The notes under the pieces were generated by a model. It was given only the letters and a program-made list of their open reading frames with translations. It did not search any database and had not been told where the DNA came from. From JARICQ01 sp964527205 (GTDB lineage Bacteria; Bacillota; Clostridia; Tissierellales; Tissierellaceae): 64,000 nucleotides of DNA. The translations under genes and the position numbers were made by a program. The DNA is taken from assembly GCA_964527205.1 (NCBI GenBank), contig CAZGQG010000006.1, forward strand, positions 19,154-83,153. Direction: 5' to 3'. Numbering within the stretch: position 1 is the first letter of the stretch; each line of letters opens with the position of its first letter. This document shows positions 18,532-27,589 of the stretch, in pieces.

Positions 18532-19920
18532 TTATATTTGTTGCTTTTTTGCTAAATTTTTCTCTTCAAGATCTTTTATTATTTTAACAAATATATTTCT
18601 GAATAAGAAGATAAGAATTACAAAAGATATAGCCTCTGATATAGGGAAGGAATACCATACCCAGCTCAAACCTCCAGACTTACCTAGTAGATAAGCAACT
18701 GGCAGGAGGACTATTATCTGCCTTAAAAAAGAAACTATCATACTTGCAAATCCACGACCAACTGCCTGAAGGGTAGTTGATCCAACAATGGATAGACCTA
18801 TTATAGGAAAGGCAAGACTTATAGTCTTAAGAGCATCTACACCTATGCTTACAAGTTCTTCATTGCTATTAAACATTTTAATTAAAGTTTCAGGTATTGT
18901 TTGGAATAGAATGAAACCTAGGGTGGTAATAGTAAATCCAACAATCAGCCCATACTTTAAGGTCTCCTTCATTCTCTTAGGATTATTGTGTCCATAGTTA
19001 TAGCCAATAATAGGCATATAACCCTGGTTAAGTCCAAAGACAGGCATAAATACGAAGCTTTGAAGTTTAAAGTAAACTCCTACTACAGCTACTGCATATT
19101 CATTATAGCCTCCTACTATAAGGTTTAGTCCCATAACCATAACTGAAGCTAGTAATTGCATTACCATGGCAGGGAAACCAACACTATATATATCTCTTAT
19201 AATTTTAAAGTTAAACTTAAAGGCTCTTAGATTGAGTTTTAAATCCTTATCATTGGTTAATACCTTATAGACAATATAAATACCACTTATAGCCCTGCCA
19301 ATTACTGTTGCATAGGCAGCACCTGCTACTCCCATCATTGGGAAGGGTCCTATACCAAATATAAGGAAGGGGTCTAGGATTATATTTATTATAGATCCTA
19401 TTAACATAGATATCATTGGAACAAAGGTATTACCTTCTCCCCTTAATATATTATTGGCAAGCATAGGCACAAAGAGGAAAACTGAGCCCATAAATATAAT
19501 TCTTATATACTCTGTAGCAGGTCCTATAAGCACAGGACTGTCAGTAAGCAATCTAATTAGATCATCTGAGAAGAAATATCCTACCAGTCCTATTATTAGT
19601 CCATAAAAAAGAGAGAGGAGCATAACATGCTCTGCTGCATTTGAGGCTTTTTCATTTTTACCCTGTCCCAAAAGTCTAGATATTAGTGAACTGGTTCCAA
19701 CCCCTGTACCAACTGAAATGGAAATTAAAATCATTTGCAGTGGGAAAGCAATAGACAGTGAAGATAGGGCATCCGCACTAAGTCTTCCAACATAAATACT
19801 ATCTACCACATTATATAAGGCCTGTATAGACATTGATATCATAGATGGTATAGATAGTTTGATTAGTAAAGGTAAAATGGGCTCTACTCCCAGCCTATTT
19901 TCCTTTAATTTATTACTCAT
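18532..19920 (-). CDS. MATE-family efflux transporter
   Basis: 462-residue, about 12-helix cation-coupled multidrug or metabolite exporter. Recognisable blocks are PLLIKLSIPSMISMSIQALYNVVDSIYVGRL near the N-terminus, GVGTSSLISRLLGQGKNEKA, NILRGEGNTFVPM and MPVFGLNQGYMPIIGYNYG. The substrate cannot be predicted. AAGGAG precedes the ATG. It is divergent from purC, with about 200 bp between them that contains no other gene. Confidence 0.95.
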   Translation of the reverse strand: MSNKLKENRLGVEPILPLLIKLSIPSMISMSIQALYNVVDSIYVGRLSADALSSLSIAFPLQMILISISVGTGVGTSSLISRLLGQGKNEKASNAAEHVMLLSLFYGLIIGLVGYFFSDDLIRLLTDSPVLIGPATEYIRIIFMGSVFLFVPMLANNILRGEGNTFVPMISMLIGSIINIILDPFLIFGIGPFPMMGVAGAAYATVIGRAISGIYIVYKVLTNDKDLKLNLRAFKFNFKIIRDIYSVGFPAMVMQLLASVMVMGLNLIVGGYNEYAVAVVGVYFKLQSFVFMPVFGLNQGYMPIIGYNYGHNNPKRMKETLKYGLIVGFTITTLGFILFQTIPETLIKMFNSNEELVSIGVDALKTISLAFPIIGLSIVGSTTLQAVGRGFASMIVSFLRQIIVLLPVAYLLGKSGGLSWVWYSFPISEAISFVILIFLFRNIFVKIIKDLEEKNLAKKQQI

Positions 19921-20122
19921 TTAAACAACTCCTTATAATTAAAATAATTTTTTTATAAAAACACTCATACACTATATTATACACCAAATTCACCATAATA
20001 ATCAAATATAGGATTTTTTCTTTATAAAGTCCAGATTGGTATTTTAAAAAGCTCTAAACTTTGGTATATTAATAGGAGAAGAATAAATTTTAGAAATAAA
20101 ATTATTAATGAGGAGATGGAAT

Positions 20123-20806
20123 ATGGACCTACTTTATAAGGGAAAAACAAAAGACGTTTACAAATTAGATGATGAAAAATGTCTTTTAAAATTTAAGGAT
20201 GATGTTACAGGGGAAGATGGAGTATTTGATCCAGGTGCAAATACTGTTGGCCTAAAGATAGAGGGAGTGGGAAAGGCTGGACTTAGACTTAGCAAGTTCT
20301 TTTTTGAAAAGTTAGGGGAAAAACAAATACCTAGCCACTATATAGATGCTAATATAGAAGATAATACTATGACAGTGCTTGCTGCCACTATGTTTGGAGA
20401 AGGGGTAGAAGTGATTTGTAGGTATAGGGCTGTAGGAAGTTTTATCAGAAGATATGGCAAGTATGCTGAGGAAGGAAAGAAACTAGATGCCTATGTAGAG
20501 GCTACCTTAAAGGATGATGAAAGATCAGATCCCTTGATAACAGATCAGGGACTGGAAATGCTTGGAATAATGAATAGGGATGAATACAAGCAATTAGAGG
20601 ATCTAACCAGGCAAATTTCAGAAGTGGTAAGAGAAGAGTTAGATAAAAAGGGAATAGAATTATATGACATAAAACTTGAGTTTGGGAGAGTAGGTAAGGA
20701 TCAGCACATAGCTTTAATTGATGAAATATCAGGAGGCAATATGAGGGCCTATAAGGATGGAGAGTATTTAGAGCCCCTAGAACTTGTAAGATTAATCTTA
20801 GAATAA
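20123..20806 (+). CDS. purC: SAICAR synthetase (PurC), divergent solitary copy
   Basis: 227-residue enzyme family ligating aspartate to CAIR in purine synthesis. The ATP-binding start LLYKGKTKDVY, VICRYRAVGSFIRRYG and the signature DIKLEFG are present. The C-terminal block usually DEISPDxxR reads DEISGGNMRA, so the Pro-Asp pair is missing, and the following WDKE-type stretch is replaced by YKDGEYLEPLELV. It stands alone with its own terminator, away from any other pur gene. The start is 20123 because the earlier ATG (20108) overlaps AGGAG. Family membership is certain; standard activity is less so. Confidence 0.88.
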   Translation: MDLLYKGKTKDVYKLDDEKCLLKFKDDVTGEDGVFDPGANTVGLKIEGVGKAGLRLSKFFFEKLGEKQIPSHYIDANIEDNTMTVLAATMFGEGVEVICRYRAVGSFIRRYGKYAEEGKKLDAYVEATLKDDERSDPLITDQGLEMLGIMNRDEYKQLEDLTRQISEVVREELDKKGIELYDIKLEFGRVGKDQHIALIDEISGGNMRAYKDGEYLEPLELVRLILE

Positions 20807-20826
20807 AATAAAGAACCTATAGGGCT

Positions 20827-20863
20827 AAAAGCTGACTTCTGTATACACAGGAGTCAGCTTTTT
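20827..20863 (+). terminator. Intrinsic terminator of purC
   Basis: AAAAGCTGACT (20827-20837) pairs with AGTCAGCTTTT (20852-20862), with T-rich continuation. Confidence 0.85.
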
Positions 20864-20959
20864 AAATCTTAGTTATAGATTTAAAGTGGATAAATATTAT
20901 AGACTTATATTTAATTTAAAAATAAGGGATAGAATGAACCTATAATTTCCATGGAATAC

Positions 20960-20988
20960 TTGACAAGGCAGGGATATAGGGATATTAT
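20960..20988 (+). promoter_or_regulatory. Consensus sigma-A promoter of the marR-ABC exporter operon
   Basis: TTGACA (20960-20965), 17-bp spacer, TATTAT (20983-20988). Confidence 0.75.
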
Positions 20989-21000
20989 ACAAGGATATAG

Positions 21001-21012
21001 TTAGCCGACTAA
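21001..21012 (+). promoter_or_regulatory. Possible MarR operator
   Basis: TTAGCCGACTAA is a near-perfect palindrome (10 of 12 positions symmetric) lying just past the predicted transcription start of the marR operon, a usual place for autorepression. It occurs once here, so it is a suggestion only. Confidence 0.35.
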
Positions 21013-21032
21013 GCAAATAAGGAGGAAGAAAT

Positions 21033-21467
21033 TTGGAAGTAATAGATAGAAACTCGCTCTATGCTATATTCTTAGAGATTTTAAAATTACACCACCACAG
21101 GGCCCATAGGTCTTTAGAGAGCTTAGGACTTTATCCTGGTCAACCACCTCTTTTGTTTATATTAAACAAGGAAAATGGTAAAAGCCAAAGAGAACTTGCA
21201 GACATGATGAATGTGAAAGCATCAACTATGAATGTAATGATAAAGAGGATGGAAAAATCAGGCTTTATAGAAAGAAAAAAAGATAGTGAGGATGCTAGGT
21301 TATCTAGGGTATATATTACAGATATGGGAAAAGATGTATGCAAAAAATCCCATATAATAATGAAAGAGCTAGAAGAGGAAATGTTTTATAATTTAAATAG
21401 GGAAGAAGAGGATTTATGCAGAAAGCTCCTGCTTCAAATCAAAGATAACCTATCCCCAGAAAATTAA
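21033..21467 (+). CDS. MarR-family transcriptional regulator
   Basis: 144-residue winged-helix dimer. The core HTH/wing reads QRELADMMNVKASTMNVMIKRMEKSGFIERKKDSEDARLSRVYIT, with the conserved wing DxRxxR variant DARLSRV. The start is TTG at 21033, 7 nt after AAGGAGG. It directly precedes two ABC exporter subunits with a 26-bp gap, so it is most likely their drug-responsive repressor. Confidence 0.93.
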   Translation: MEVIDRNSLYAIFLEILKLHHHRAHRSLESLGLYPGQPPLLFILNKENGKSQRELADMMNVKASTMNVMIKRMEKSGFIERKKDSEDARLSRVYITDMGKDVCKKSHIIMKELEEEMFYNLNREEEDLCRKLLLQIKDNLSPEN

Positions 21468-21496
21468 GAAAAATATAATAATCTTAGGAGGACATG

Positions 21497-23749
21497 ATGA
21501 AGAGAATACTAAAGGAAATGAAACCATTTAGCCTTATTGTCTTGCTTATTGTGGGACTATTGTTCTTTCAGGCCATGACAGAGCTTGCCCTACCTGACTA
21601 TATGTCAAGGATAGTAAATGTAGGCATCCAGCAAAATGGTATAGAAGATACAGTGCCGGAAGTTATGAGGCTTGGAGAGATGGAAAAGTTAAAAATATTT
21701 TTAGAAGAAGAAGAAAAAGCAATTTTAGAAGATACTTATAAGATAATAGATAGGGAAAAGCTAGAAGAAGATCAGTACAGGGACTATCAAGAGAAATATC
21801 CAATTCTTGAAAAGGAAGCCTTATATCTATTAGATGAATCCAAGGAGGAAAATATCCAGAGCTTAAATGATTTCCTAGGCAAGGCCATGCTTATAGTCTA
21901 TGGAATCGAAAAAGGAGCTCCCCAGGGTGTAAGCAAGGAAGGTCTTAAGGAGGACAATCCCTTTGGTCAATTTCCAGAGGGAGTAGATCCATTTCTAGTA
22001 CTAGGGAATATGGAAGAAGAACAATTAAATATGATAAAAAAAGAAATAGATAAGGGTTTTGAAGGCCTACCAAAGTCCATGGTAGACCAATCCGCTATCC
22101 AATACATTAGAGATGAGTACCAGGCTATTGGAATAGATATTGAAAAGACCCAGTCAAATTACATCTTGTCTATTGGTGGAATAATGTTAATTATTTCACT
22201 GGCAGGAATGGCATTATCCATAACAGTAGGCTTCCTATCCTCAAGAGTGGCTGCTTCACTGGGTAGGAATTTAAGGGAAAAAGTATTTAATAAGGTAATC
22301 GCCTTTTCCAATAGCGAATTTAATAAATTCTCAACCGCATCCCTTATAACCAGGAGTACCAATGACATACAGCAAATTCAGATGCTTATGGTTATGGCTC
22401 TTAGGATCTTGTTCTATGCACCTATACTAGGTGTAGGTGGAGTTATAAGAGCCTTGAATACCAATGTATCCATGGCATGGATAGTTGGAGCAGGGGTTGT
22501 TGGCATACTTATAATTGTAGGTGGAATTTTTTCAATTGCCATGCCAAAGTTTAAGATAGTTCAAAAATTAGTGGATAAACTTAATAGGGTTACAAGGGAG
22601 TCCTTAAATGGTCTTATGGTAATAAGGGCCTTTAATACCCAGGACTATGAAGAAGAAAAATTTGACAAGGCCAATGAAGATTTAACAAAGACAAATTTAT
22701 TTGTATCTAGGATAATGGTAACTCTGATGCCAACCATGATGTTTATAATGAATGGTATAATGCTCCTAATAGTTTGGGTAGGGGCTAAGGAGATAGATGC
22801 AGGTAATATGCAGGTAGGAGATATGATGGCCTTCATGCAGTATGCAATGCAGATAATATCAAGTTTCCTTATGATATCTATGATATCAATAATGTTACCT
22901 AGGGCAACAGTTGCAGCGGGAAGACTAAATGAAGTATTTGAAACAGAACTTGAAATTACAGATCCTGAGGATCCAGTAAGCTTAGGGGAAGATATAGAAG
23001 GTTTAGTTGAATTTCATAATGTAAGCTTTAGATATCCTGGGGCAGAAAAATGTGTCTTAAAAAACATTAGCTTTACTGCCAAACCTGGAGAAACCACAGC
23101 CTTTATAGGAAGTACTGGAAGTGGTAAGACAAGTCTTGTAAACTTGATTCCTAGATTCTTTGATGTAAATGAAGGAAGTATTACTATTGATGGCATTGAC
23201 ATTAGGGATATGAAATTAAAGGAATTAAGAGATAATATAGGCTATGCTCCTCAAAATACAACTCTCTTTAAGGGGGATATAGAGGGCAATATAAAATATG
23301 GTAAAAATAGCCAAATAGATGATGAATGGGTAGAAAGAGCTATAGATATATCTCAAGCCAGAGATTTTGTAGAAGAAAAAGATGAGGGCATACTGGCACC
23401 TATATCTCAAAGTGGTAGCAATGTTTCAGGAGGACAAAAACAAAGGTTGTCTATTGCAAGGGCCATAGCAAATAGATCTAAGATATTAATATTTGATGAT
23501 AGTTTCTCAGCCCTAGACTTTAGAACTGATAAGAACCTAAGAGACGCCTTAGATGAAAATATAAAAGACAGTACAATACTAACAGTTGCTCAGAGAATAA
23601 ATACTATAAAAGATGCAGAAAAAATCATAGTTTTAGACCAATGTGAAATAGTGGGAATGGGAACTCACAGGGAACTCTTAGAAACCAGTGATATTTATAA
23701 ACAAATAGCCCTATCTCAGCTATCAGAGGAGGAACTAAAAAATGACTAA
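21497..23749 (+). CDS. Heterodimeric ABC exporter subunit with degenerate ATP site
   Basis: About 750 residues: transmembrane domain plus C-terminal ATPase. An unusual insertion of about 145 mostly charged residues lies between TM1 (near residues 12-28) and TM2 (about 225), consistent with an extracytoplasmic domain as in some BmrC-like subunits. The ATPase has Walker A GSTGSGKTS and canonical signature VSGGQKQR, but Walker B ends FDDS (catalytic Glu replaced by Asp) and the H-loop reads VAQR (His replaced by Gln). This is the catalytically impaired half of an asymmetric exporter. ATGs at 21494 and 21497 are possible; the second has better spacing. It overlaps the next gene by 8 bp. Confidence 0.93.
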   Translation: MKRILKEMKPFSLIVLLIVGLLFFQAMTELALPDYMSRIVNVGIQQNGIEDTVPEVMRLGEMEKLKIFLEEEEKAILEDTYKIIDREKLEEDQYRDYQEKYPILEKEALYLLDESKEENIQSLNDFLGKAMLIVYGIEKGAPQGVSKEGLKEDNPFGQFPEGVDPFLVLGNMEEEQLNMIKKEIDKGFEGLPKSMVDQSAIQYIRDEYQAIGIDIEKTQSNYILSIGGIMLIISLAGMALSITVGFLSSRVAASLGRNLREKVFNKVIAFSNSEFNKFSTASLITRSTNDIQQIQMLMVMALRILFYAPILGVGGVIRALNTNVSMAWIVGAGVVGILIIVGGIFSIAMPKFKIVQKLVDKLNRVTRESLNGLMVIRAFNTQDYEEEKFDKANEDLTKTNLFVSRIMVTLMPTMMFIMNGIMLLIVWVGAKEIDAGNMQVGDMMAFMQYAMQIISSFLMISMISIMLPRATVAAGRLNEVFETELEITDPEDPVSLGEDIEGLVEFHNVSFRYPGAEKCVLKNISFTAKPGETTAFIGSTGSGKTSLVNLIPRFFDVNEGSITIDGIDIRDMKLKELRDNIGYAPQNTTLFKGDIEGNIKYGKNSQIDDEWVERAIDISQARDFVEEKDEGILAPISQSGSNVSGGQKQRLSIARAIANRSKILIFDDSFSALDFRTDKNLRDALDENIKDSTILTVAQRINTIKDAEKIIVLDQCEIVGMGTHRELLETSDIYKQIALSQLSEEELKND

Positions 23750-25598
23750 TGAAAACAAGAATCCTAAAACTCCTAGTGGGCCTAGAGGACCAAGGGGAGG
23801 ACCAGGAAGGGGCATGACTGTAGTTGAAAAACCTAAAAACTTTAAGGAAACCTCTAAAAAGCTTTTACAATACCTAAGTCCCTATAAATGGAAATTAATA
23901 TTAGTTGCAATACTGGCCATAGGGTCCACTTCATTTTCCATTGCTGGACCTAAGATACTGGGAAATATAACAACAAATATATTTGAAGGACTAGTGTCTA
24001 AGGTATCAGGTACAGGAGATGGAATAGATTTTTCCTATATAGGAAATATAATCATGATCCTACTTGGTTTATATATAGCATCTGCAGTATTTTCATATAT
24101 TCAGGGCTTTATAGTCACAGGAGTAGCCCAGAGAATATCCTATAATCTTAGGAAGAAAATATCTGAGAAAATAAATAAGCTTCCAATAAGATATTTTGAC
24201 CAGACAAGTCAGGGAGATGTCCTGTCTAGAGTTACAAATGATGTGGATACTGTAAGTCAGTCCTTAAATCAAAGTATGAGTCAAATGATAACATCCATAA
24301 CCACTATAATTGGTGTACTTATAATGATGTTATCCATATCATGGAGGATGACCATAGTAGCTGTTTTAATTCTTCCCCTATCATTTTTGCTAGTCAGTCT
24401 AGTAGTTAGGAAGAGCCAGAAGTATTTCAAGGCCCAGCAAAAAACTCTTGGTCTTTTAAATGGACATATAGAAGAGGTATTTAGTGGTCACAATGTAATG
24501 AAGGCCTTTAATGCAGAAGACCAGGTGGAGGGTGACTTCAAAGAGCTTAATGACGAATTATATGGTTCAGCTTGGAAATCCCAATTCCTATCAGGTGTAA
24601 TGAGGCCAATAATGATGTTTGTTGGAAACCTAGGTTATGTTATAGTTTCCATGCTTGGAGGATGGTTTGCAGTAAGAGGAGTAATAACCGTTGGAGACAT
24701 ACAGGCCTTTATCCAATATGTAAGAAGATTTACCCGACCAATCTCAGAAGTAGCTCAAATAAGTAATGTACTTCAATCCACAGTAGCCGCTGCAGAAAGA
24801 GTGTTTGAATTCTTAGCAGAGGAAGAGGAAGTAGAAGAAACTACAGATCCTATAAAGCTTGATCATGTAAAGGGTAGGGTAGAATTTAATAATGTTAAAT
24901 TTGGCTATGTGGAAGGTCAAACCATAATAAATAATTTCACGCAAAAAGTTCATCCAGGAGAAAAGGTTGCCATAGTAGGGCCTACAGGAGCAGGTAAGAC
25001 CACTATAGTAAAGCTTCTAATGAGATATTATGATTTAGATGAGGGAAGGATAACTATTGATGGTCATGATATAAATGACTTTACCAGAGGGGACCTAAGA
25101 GAGACCATAGGTATGGTACTTCAAGATACATGGCTCTTCTCAGGTACTATTATGGATAATATAAGATACGGAAGATTAGATGCTACAGATGAAGAGGTTA
25201 TAGAAGCTGCCAAGGCGGCCCATGCGGATAGGTTTATACAAACCCTTCCTGGTGGCTACCAAATGGAGATAAATGAAGAGGCGGATAATATAAGTCAGGG
25301 GCAAAAGCAGCTACTGACCATAGCCCGGGCCATCCTTTCAGATTCTGATATAATGATCCTAGATGAGGCCACATCATCAGTAGATACAAGAACAGAGATC
25401 CTAATTCAAAGAGCCTTAGAAAATCTTATGAAGGATAGGACAAGTTTTGTAATAGCTCACAGGCTTTCAACTATAAGGGATTCAGACCTTATACTTGTAA
25501 TGAAGGATGGAGATATTATAGAACAGGGTAATCACAAAGAGTTATTAGAAAGAGGAGGCTTCTATGCAGAGCTTTACAACAGTCAATTTGCAGCTTAG
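23742..25598 (+). CDS. Heterodimeric ABC exporter subunit with intact Walker motifs
   Basis: 618 residues. The N-terminus is Gly/Pro/Arg-rich (GPRGPRGGPGRG), then six transmembrane helices and an ATPase with Walker A GPTGAGKTT, Walker B MILDEATSSVD with the catalytic Glu and H-loop IAHRLST. The signature is degenerate (ISQGQKQ instead of SGGQ). Combined with the partner's intact signature and poor Walker B/H-loop, this gives one canonical and one non-hydrolysing ATP site, as in BmrCD/TM287-288 type multidrug exporters. The start overlaps the upstream gene. Confidence 0.94.
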   Translation: MTNENKNPKTPSGPRGPRGGPGRGMTVVEKPKNFKETSKKLLQYLSPYKWKLILVAILAIGSTSFSIAGPKILGNITTNIFEGLVSKVSGTGDGIDFSYIGNIIMILLGLYIASAVFSYIQGFIVTGVAQRISYNLRKKISEKINKLPIRYFDQTSQGDVLSRVTNDVDTVSQSLNQSMSQMITSITTIIGVLIMMLSISWRMTIVAVLILPLSFLLVSLVVRKSQKYFKAQQKTLGLLNGHIEEVFSGHNVMKAFNAEDQVEGDFKELNDELYGSAWKSQFLSGVMRPIMMFVGNLGYVIVSMLGGWFAVRGVITVGDIQAFIQYVRRFTRPISEVAQISNVLQSTVAAAERVFEFLAEEEEVEETTDPIKLDHVKGRVEFNNVKFGYVEGQTIINNFTQKVHPGEKVAIVGPTGAGKTTIVKLLMRYYDLDEGRITIDGHDINDFTRGDLRETIGMVLQDTWLFSGTIMDNIRYGRLDATDEEVIEAAKAAHADRFIQTLPGGYQMEINEEADNISQGQKQLLTIARAILSDSDIMILDEATSSVDTRTEILIQRALENLMKDRTSFVIAHRLSTIRDSDLILVMKDGDIIEQGNHKELLERGGFYAELYNSQFAA

Positions 25599-25631
25599 AA
25601 GAATTCTTTAGAATTAATATATTAAAGATAT

Positions 25632-25665
25632 AGCCTAGGGTAGAAATTATCCTAGGCTTTTTTTG
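25632..25665 (+). terminator. Intrinsic terminator of the ABC exporter operon
   Basis: AGCCTAGG (25632-25639) pairs with CCTAGGCT (25651-25658), followed by T7. Confidence 0.85.
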
Positions 25666-25745
25666 TTTTAAAATTGCAATAAAGTGAATATAAAATTTAT
25701 TCTAGGGGTATATTTATTAGACAGATAAACTAGGAGTTGATAGGG

Positions 25746-26582
25746 ATGAAATGGCAAGGTAGACGAAAAAGTTCAAATGTTGAAGATAGAAGGGGTAAGG
25801 GAGGAAAAGTTGCCCTAGGTGGAGGAGTTGGACTTATATTATATCTAGTATTTACTCTACTTAGTGGAGGCAATATGGGAGATGTAATCACTAACCTTCC
25901 AATGACAGAGCCTAATGAGGCCTATGTGGAAACAGCAGAAGAAAGAGAATTAGCAGACTTTGTCTCAGTAGTACTTGCTGATACAGAGGACATATGGACT
26001 GAGCTTCTTGAGAAAGAAGGATTGCTTTATAGGGATCCTAAAATGGTTATTTTCACAGGCAGGGTTCAATCAGGCTGTGGTACTGGAGTTTCTGAAACAG
26101 GACCATTTTATTGCTCCCAGGATGAAACAATATATATAGATCTCAGTTTTTTTAGGCAACTTAAGGATAGGTTTGGTGCCCCTGGAGATTTTGCCATGGC
26201 CTATGTAGTGGCCCATGAGGTGGGACACCATGTTCAAAAGATTACAGGGATACTAGACCAAGTTCATGAACTAAGGCCTAGGATTAGTCAAGAGGAATAC
26301 AATCAATACTCTGTAAGGCTAGAGCTACAAGCAGACTATCTAGCAGGGGTCTGGGGCCATAATATGGCTCGAAGTGGCTATCTGGAAGAGGGAGATTTAG
26401 AAGAAGCCTTAAATGCTGCCAGCGCCATAGGAGATGACACCCTTCAGAAAAAGGCTCAGGGCTATGTAGTGCCAGATAGCTTTACCCATGGTACATCTGA
26501 GCAAAGACAAAGATGGTTCTATAAGGGCTTTAAAACTGGAGATTTAAGTGAGTGGGATACCTTTAATACAGATAATCTTTAA
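25746..26582 (+). CDS. YpfJ-like neutral zinc metallopeptidase
   Basis: 278-residue membrane-anchored putative peptidase. Residues 1-20 are basic and cytoplasmic, about 23-40 a transmembrane helix, then the domain. HEVGHH at 157-162 is the zinc motif, with LELQADYLAGVW downstream as the family's third ligand segment; FYCSQDETIYIDLSFF is also typical of YpfJ/PF04228. The ATG at 25746 is 9 nt after AGGAG; an in-frame TTG at 25737 sits too close to it. Substrates are not established for the family. Monocistronic. Confidence 0.93.
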   Translation: MKWQGRRKSSNVEDRRGKGGKVALGGGVGLILYLVFTLLSGGNMGDVITNLPMTEPNEAYVETAEERELADFVSVVLADTEDIWTELLEKEGLLYRDPKMVIFTGRVQSGCGTGVSETGPFYCSQDETIYIDLSFFRQLKDRFGAPGDFAMAYVVAHEVGHHVQKITGILDQVHELRPRISQEEYNQYSVRLELQADYLAGVWGHNMARSGYLEEGDLEEALNAASAIGDDTLQKKAQGYVVPDSFTHGTSEQRQRWFYKGFKTGDLSEWDTFNTDNL

Positions 26583-26598
26583 GATTTACTCATAAAAA

Positions 26599-26628
26599 TA
26601 AGACAAGGCTTAAGCCTTGTCTTTTTTT
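26599..26628. terminator. Terminator between the ypfJ-like and nitroreductase genes
   Basis: A 24-bp perfect palindrome centred on GGCTTAAGCC at 26600-26623, with T7 on the plus strand and a T-rich run on the minus strand, so it can serve both converging genes. Confidence 0.88.
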
Positions 26629-26636
26629 ATTCTGTT

Positions 26637-27434
26637 TTATTCTGTCCAAGATGAAATATACTCAAAATCCTTATACTTGGGAGGATTGGATATTTCTTCC
26701 CAGGAGCCTTTTTTGCCAATTTCCCTTAGGCTAGTTTCAAAATGACACTGGGCTATACCCATATCAAGTAATTGTATATCATAGCCTAAATCCTTAGCAT
26801 AATCTGGAGTCCTTTCCAAATACAAATGATAAGTATTATCCCATTTGACTATTCTCCAGGGCTGCTTATTTGATGCAGAAGGTCCTATCCTAACCATTTC
26901 TAGAGCTTTACCATAGTCACCCAGTTCTTCCTTATTAAGTGGAGTCAAATCCTTATGGAAGAAAAGCTTATCAAAATCTATTCTTTGGTCAGACCTTGCC
27001 ATCTTTCTCATTGCAATTTCCTTAAGGCTTCTTCTTTCAGCTATATAGCCTACTGGAGTGGCACATATGAAGGATTCCCCATGGAGAAGACCCGCTTTTT
27101 CAGCAAATTCTGATCTTTTAAAGGTTCCACCTAACCAGCAGGTTCCTAGATCTAGGGAAGTGGCAAATAGGATTATTTGCTCAAACAAATATCCCAATTT
27201 AACTAGGTCATGATTATCATCTTCCACAACCCCGCATATATAGCTATTAGCATCAGTAATTACCCCATAAGTACCCACCTTGCCATCTAAATGGGAATTT
27301 ATTATGGGAAATCTGTAACCACTGTGCTTCTCTTCAATGTCCTTTATGAAATTCTTTAATTTATCCATGTGATCCTTTGAAAGTTCTTTTTTTTCAAAAG
27401 TCCTTATGGATATACGTTTTTCTATATTTTCCAT
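26637..27434 (-). CDS. Nitroreductase-family FMN oxidoreductase
   Basis: 265-residue flavoprotein of the nitroreductase fold. The N-terminal FMN segment KRISIRTFEKKELS, the dimer helix region LGYLFEQIILFATSLDLGTCWLGG and the second FMN segment GPSASNKQPWRIV are typical of the longer clostridial family. The reaction is NAD(P)H-dependent reduction of nitro, quinone or related compounds; the natural substrate is unknown. The start is the ATG at 27434, since an upstream GTG at 27446 lies in the ribosome site AGGTGGGTGA. Confidence 0.9.
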   Translation of the reverse strand: MENIEKRISIRTFEKKELSKDHMDKLKNFIKDIEEKHSGYRFPIINSHLDGKVGTYGVITDANSYICGVVEDDNHDLVKLGYLFEQIILFATSLDLGTCWLGGTFKRSEFAEKAGLLHGESFICATPVGYIAERRSLKEIAMRKMARSDQRIDFDKLFFHKDLTPLNKEELGDYGKALEMVRIGPSASNKQPWRIVKWDNTYHLYLERTPDYAKDLGYDIQLLDMGIAQCHFETSLREIGKKGSWEEISNPPKYKDFEYISSWTE

Positions 27435-27530
27435 TCTATCACCCACCTATATTATATCCTAAAAAGTGGAATCAAATCATGGGAAGAGAGAAATATCCAC
27501 AGAATCCTCTAATTGTAATCAAAAAGACAC

Positions 27531-27558
27531 TTGTATTTAGTCTATCTTATTATATAAT
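27531..27558 (+). promoter_or_regulatory. Candidate promoter of the LCP gene
   Basis: TTGTAT (27531-27536), 16-bp spacer, TATAAT (27553-27558), about 30 bp before the ATG. Confidence 0.5.
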
Positions 27559-27589
27559 TGAAAGATAAGAAGATGATTGGAGTGAGAAA

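Noticed and set aside
27377..27568. 63-codon plus-strand open frame between the nitroreductase and LCP genes
   Set aside because: It is antisense to the nitroreductase start, has no ribosome site and runs into the LCP promoter.
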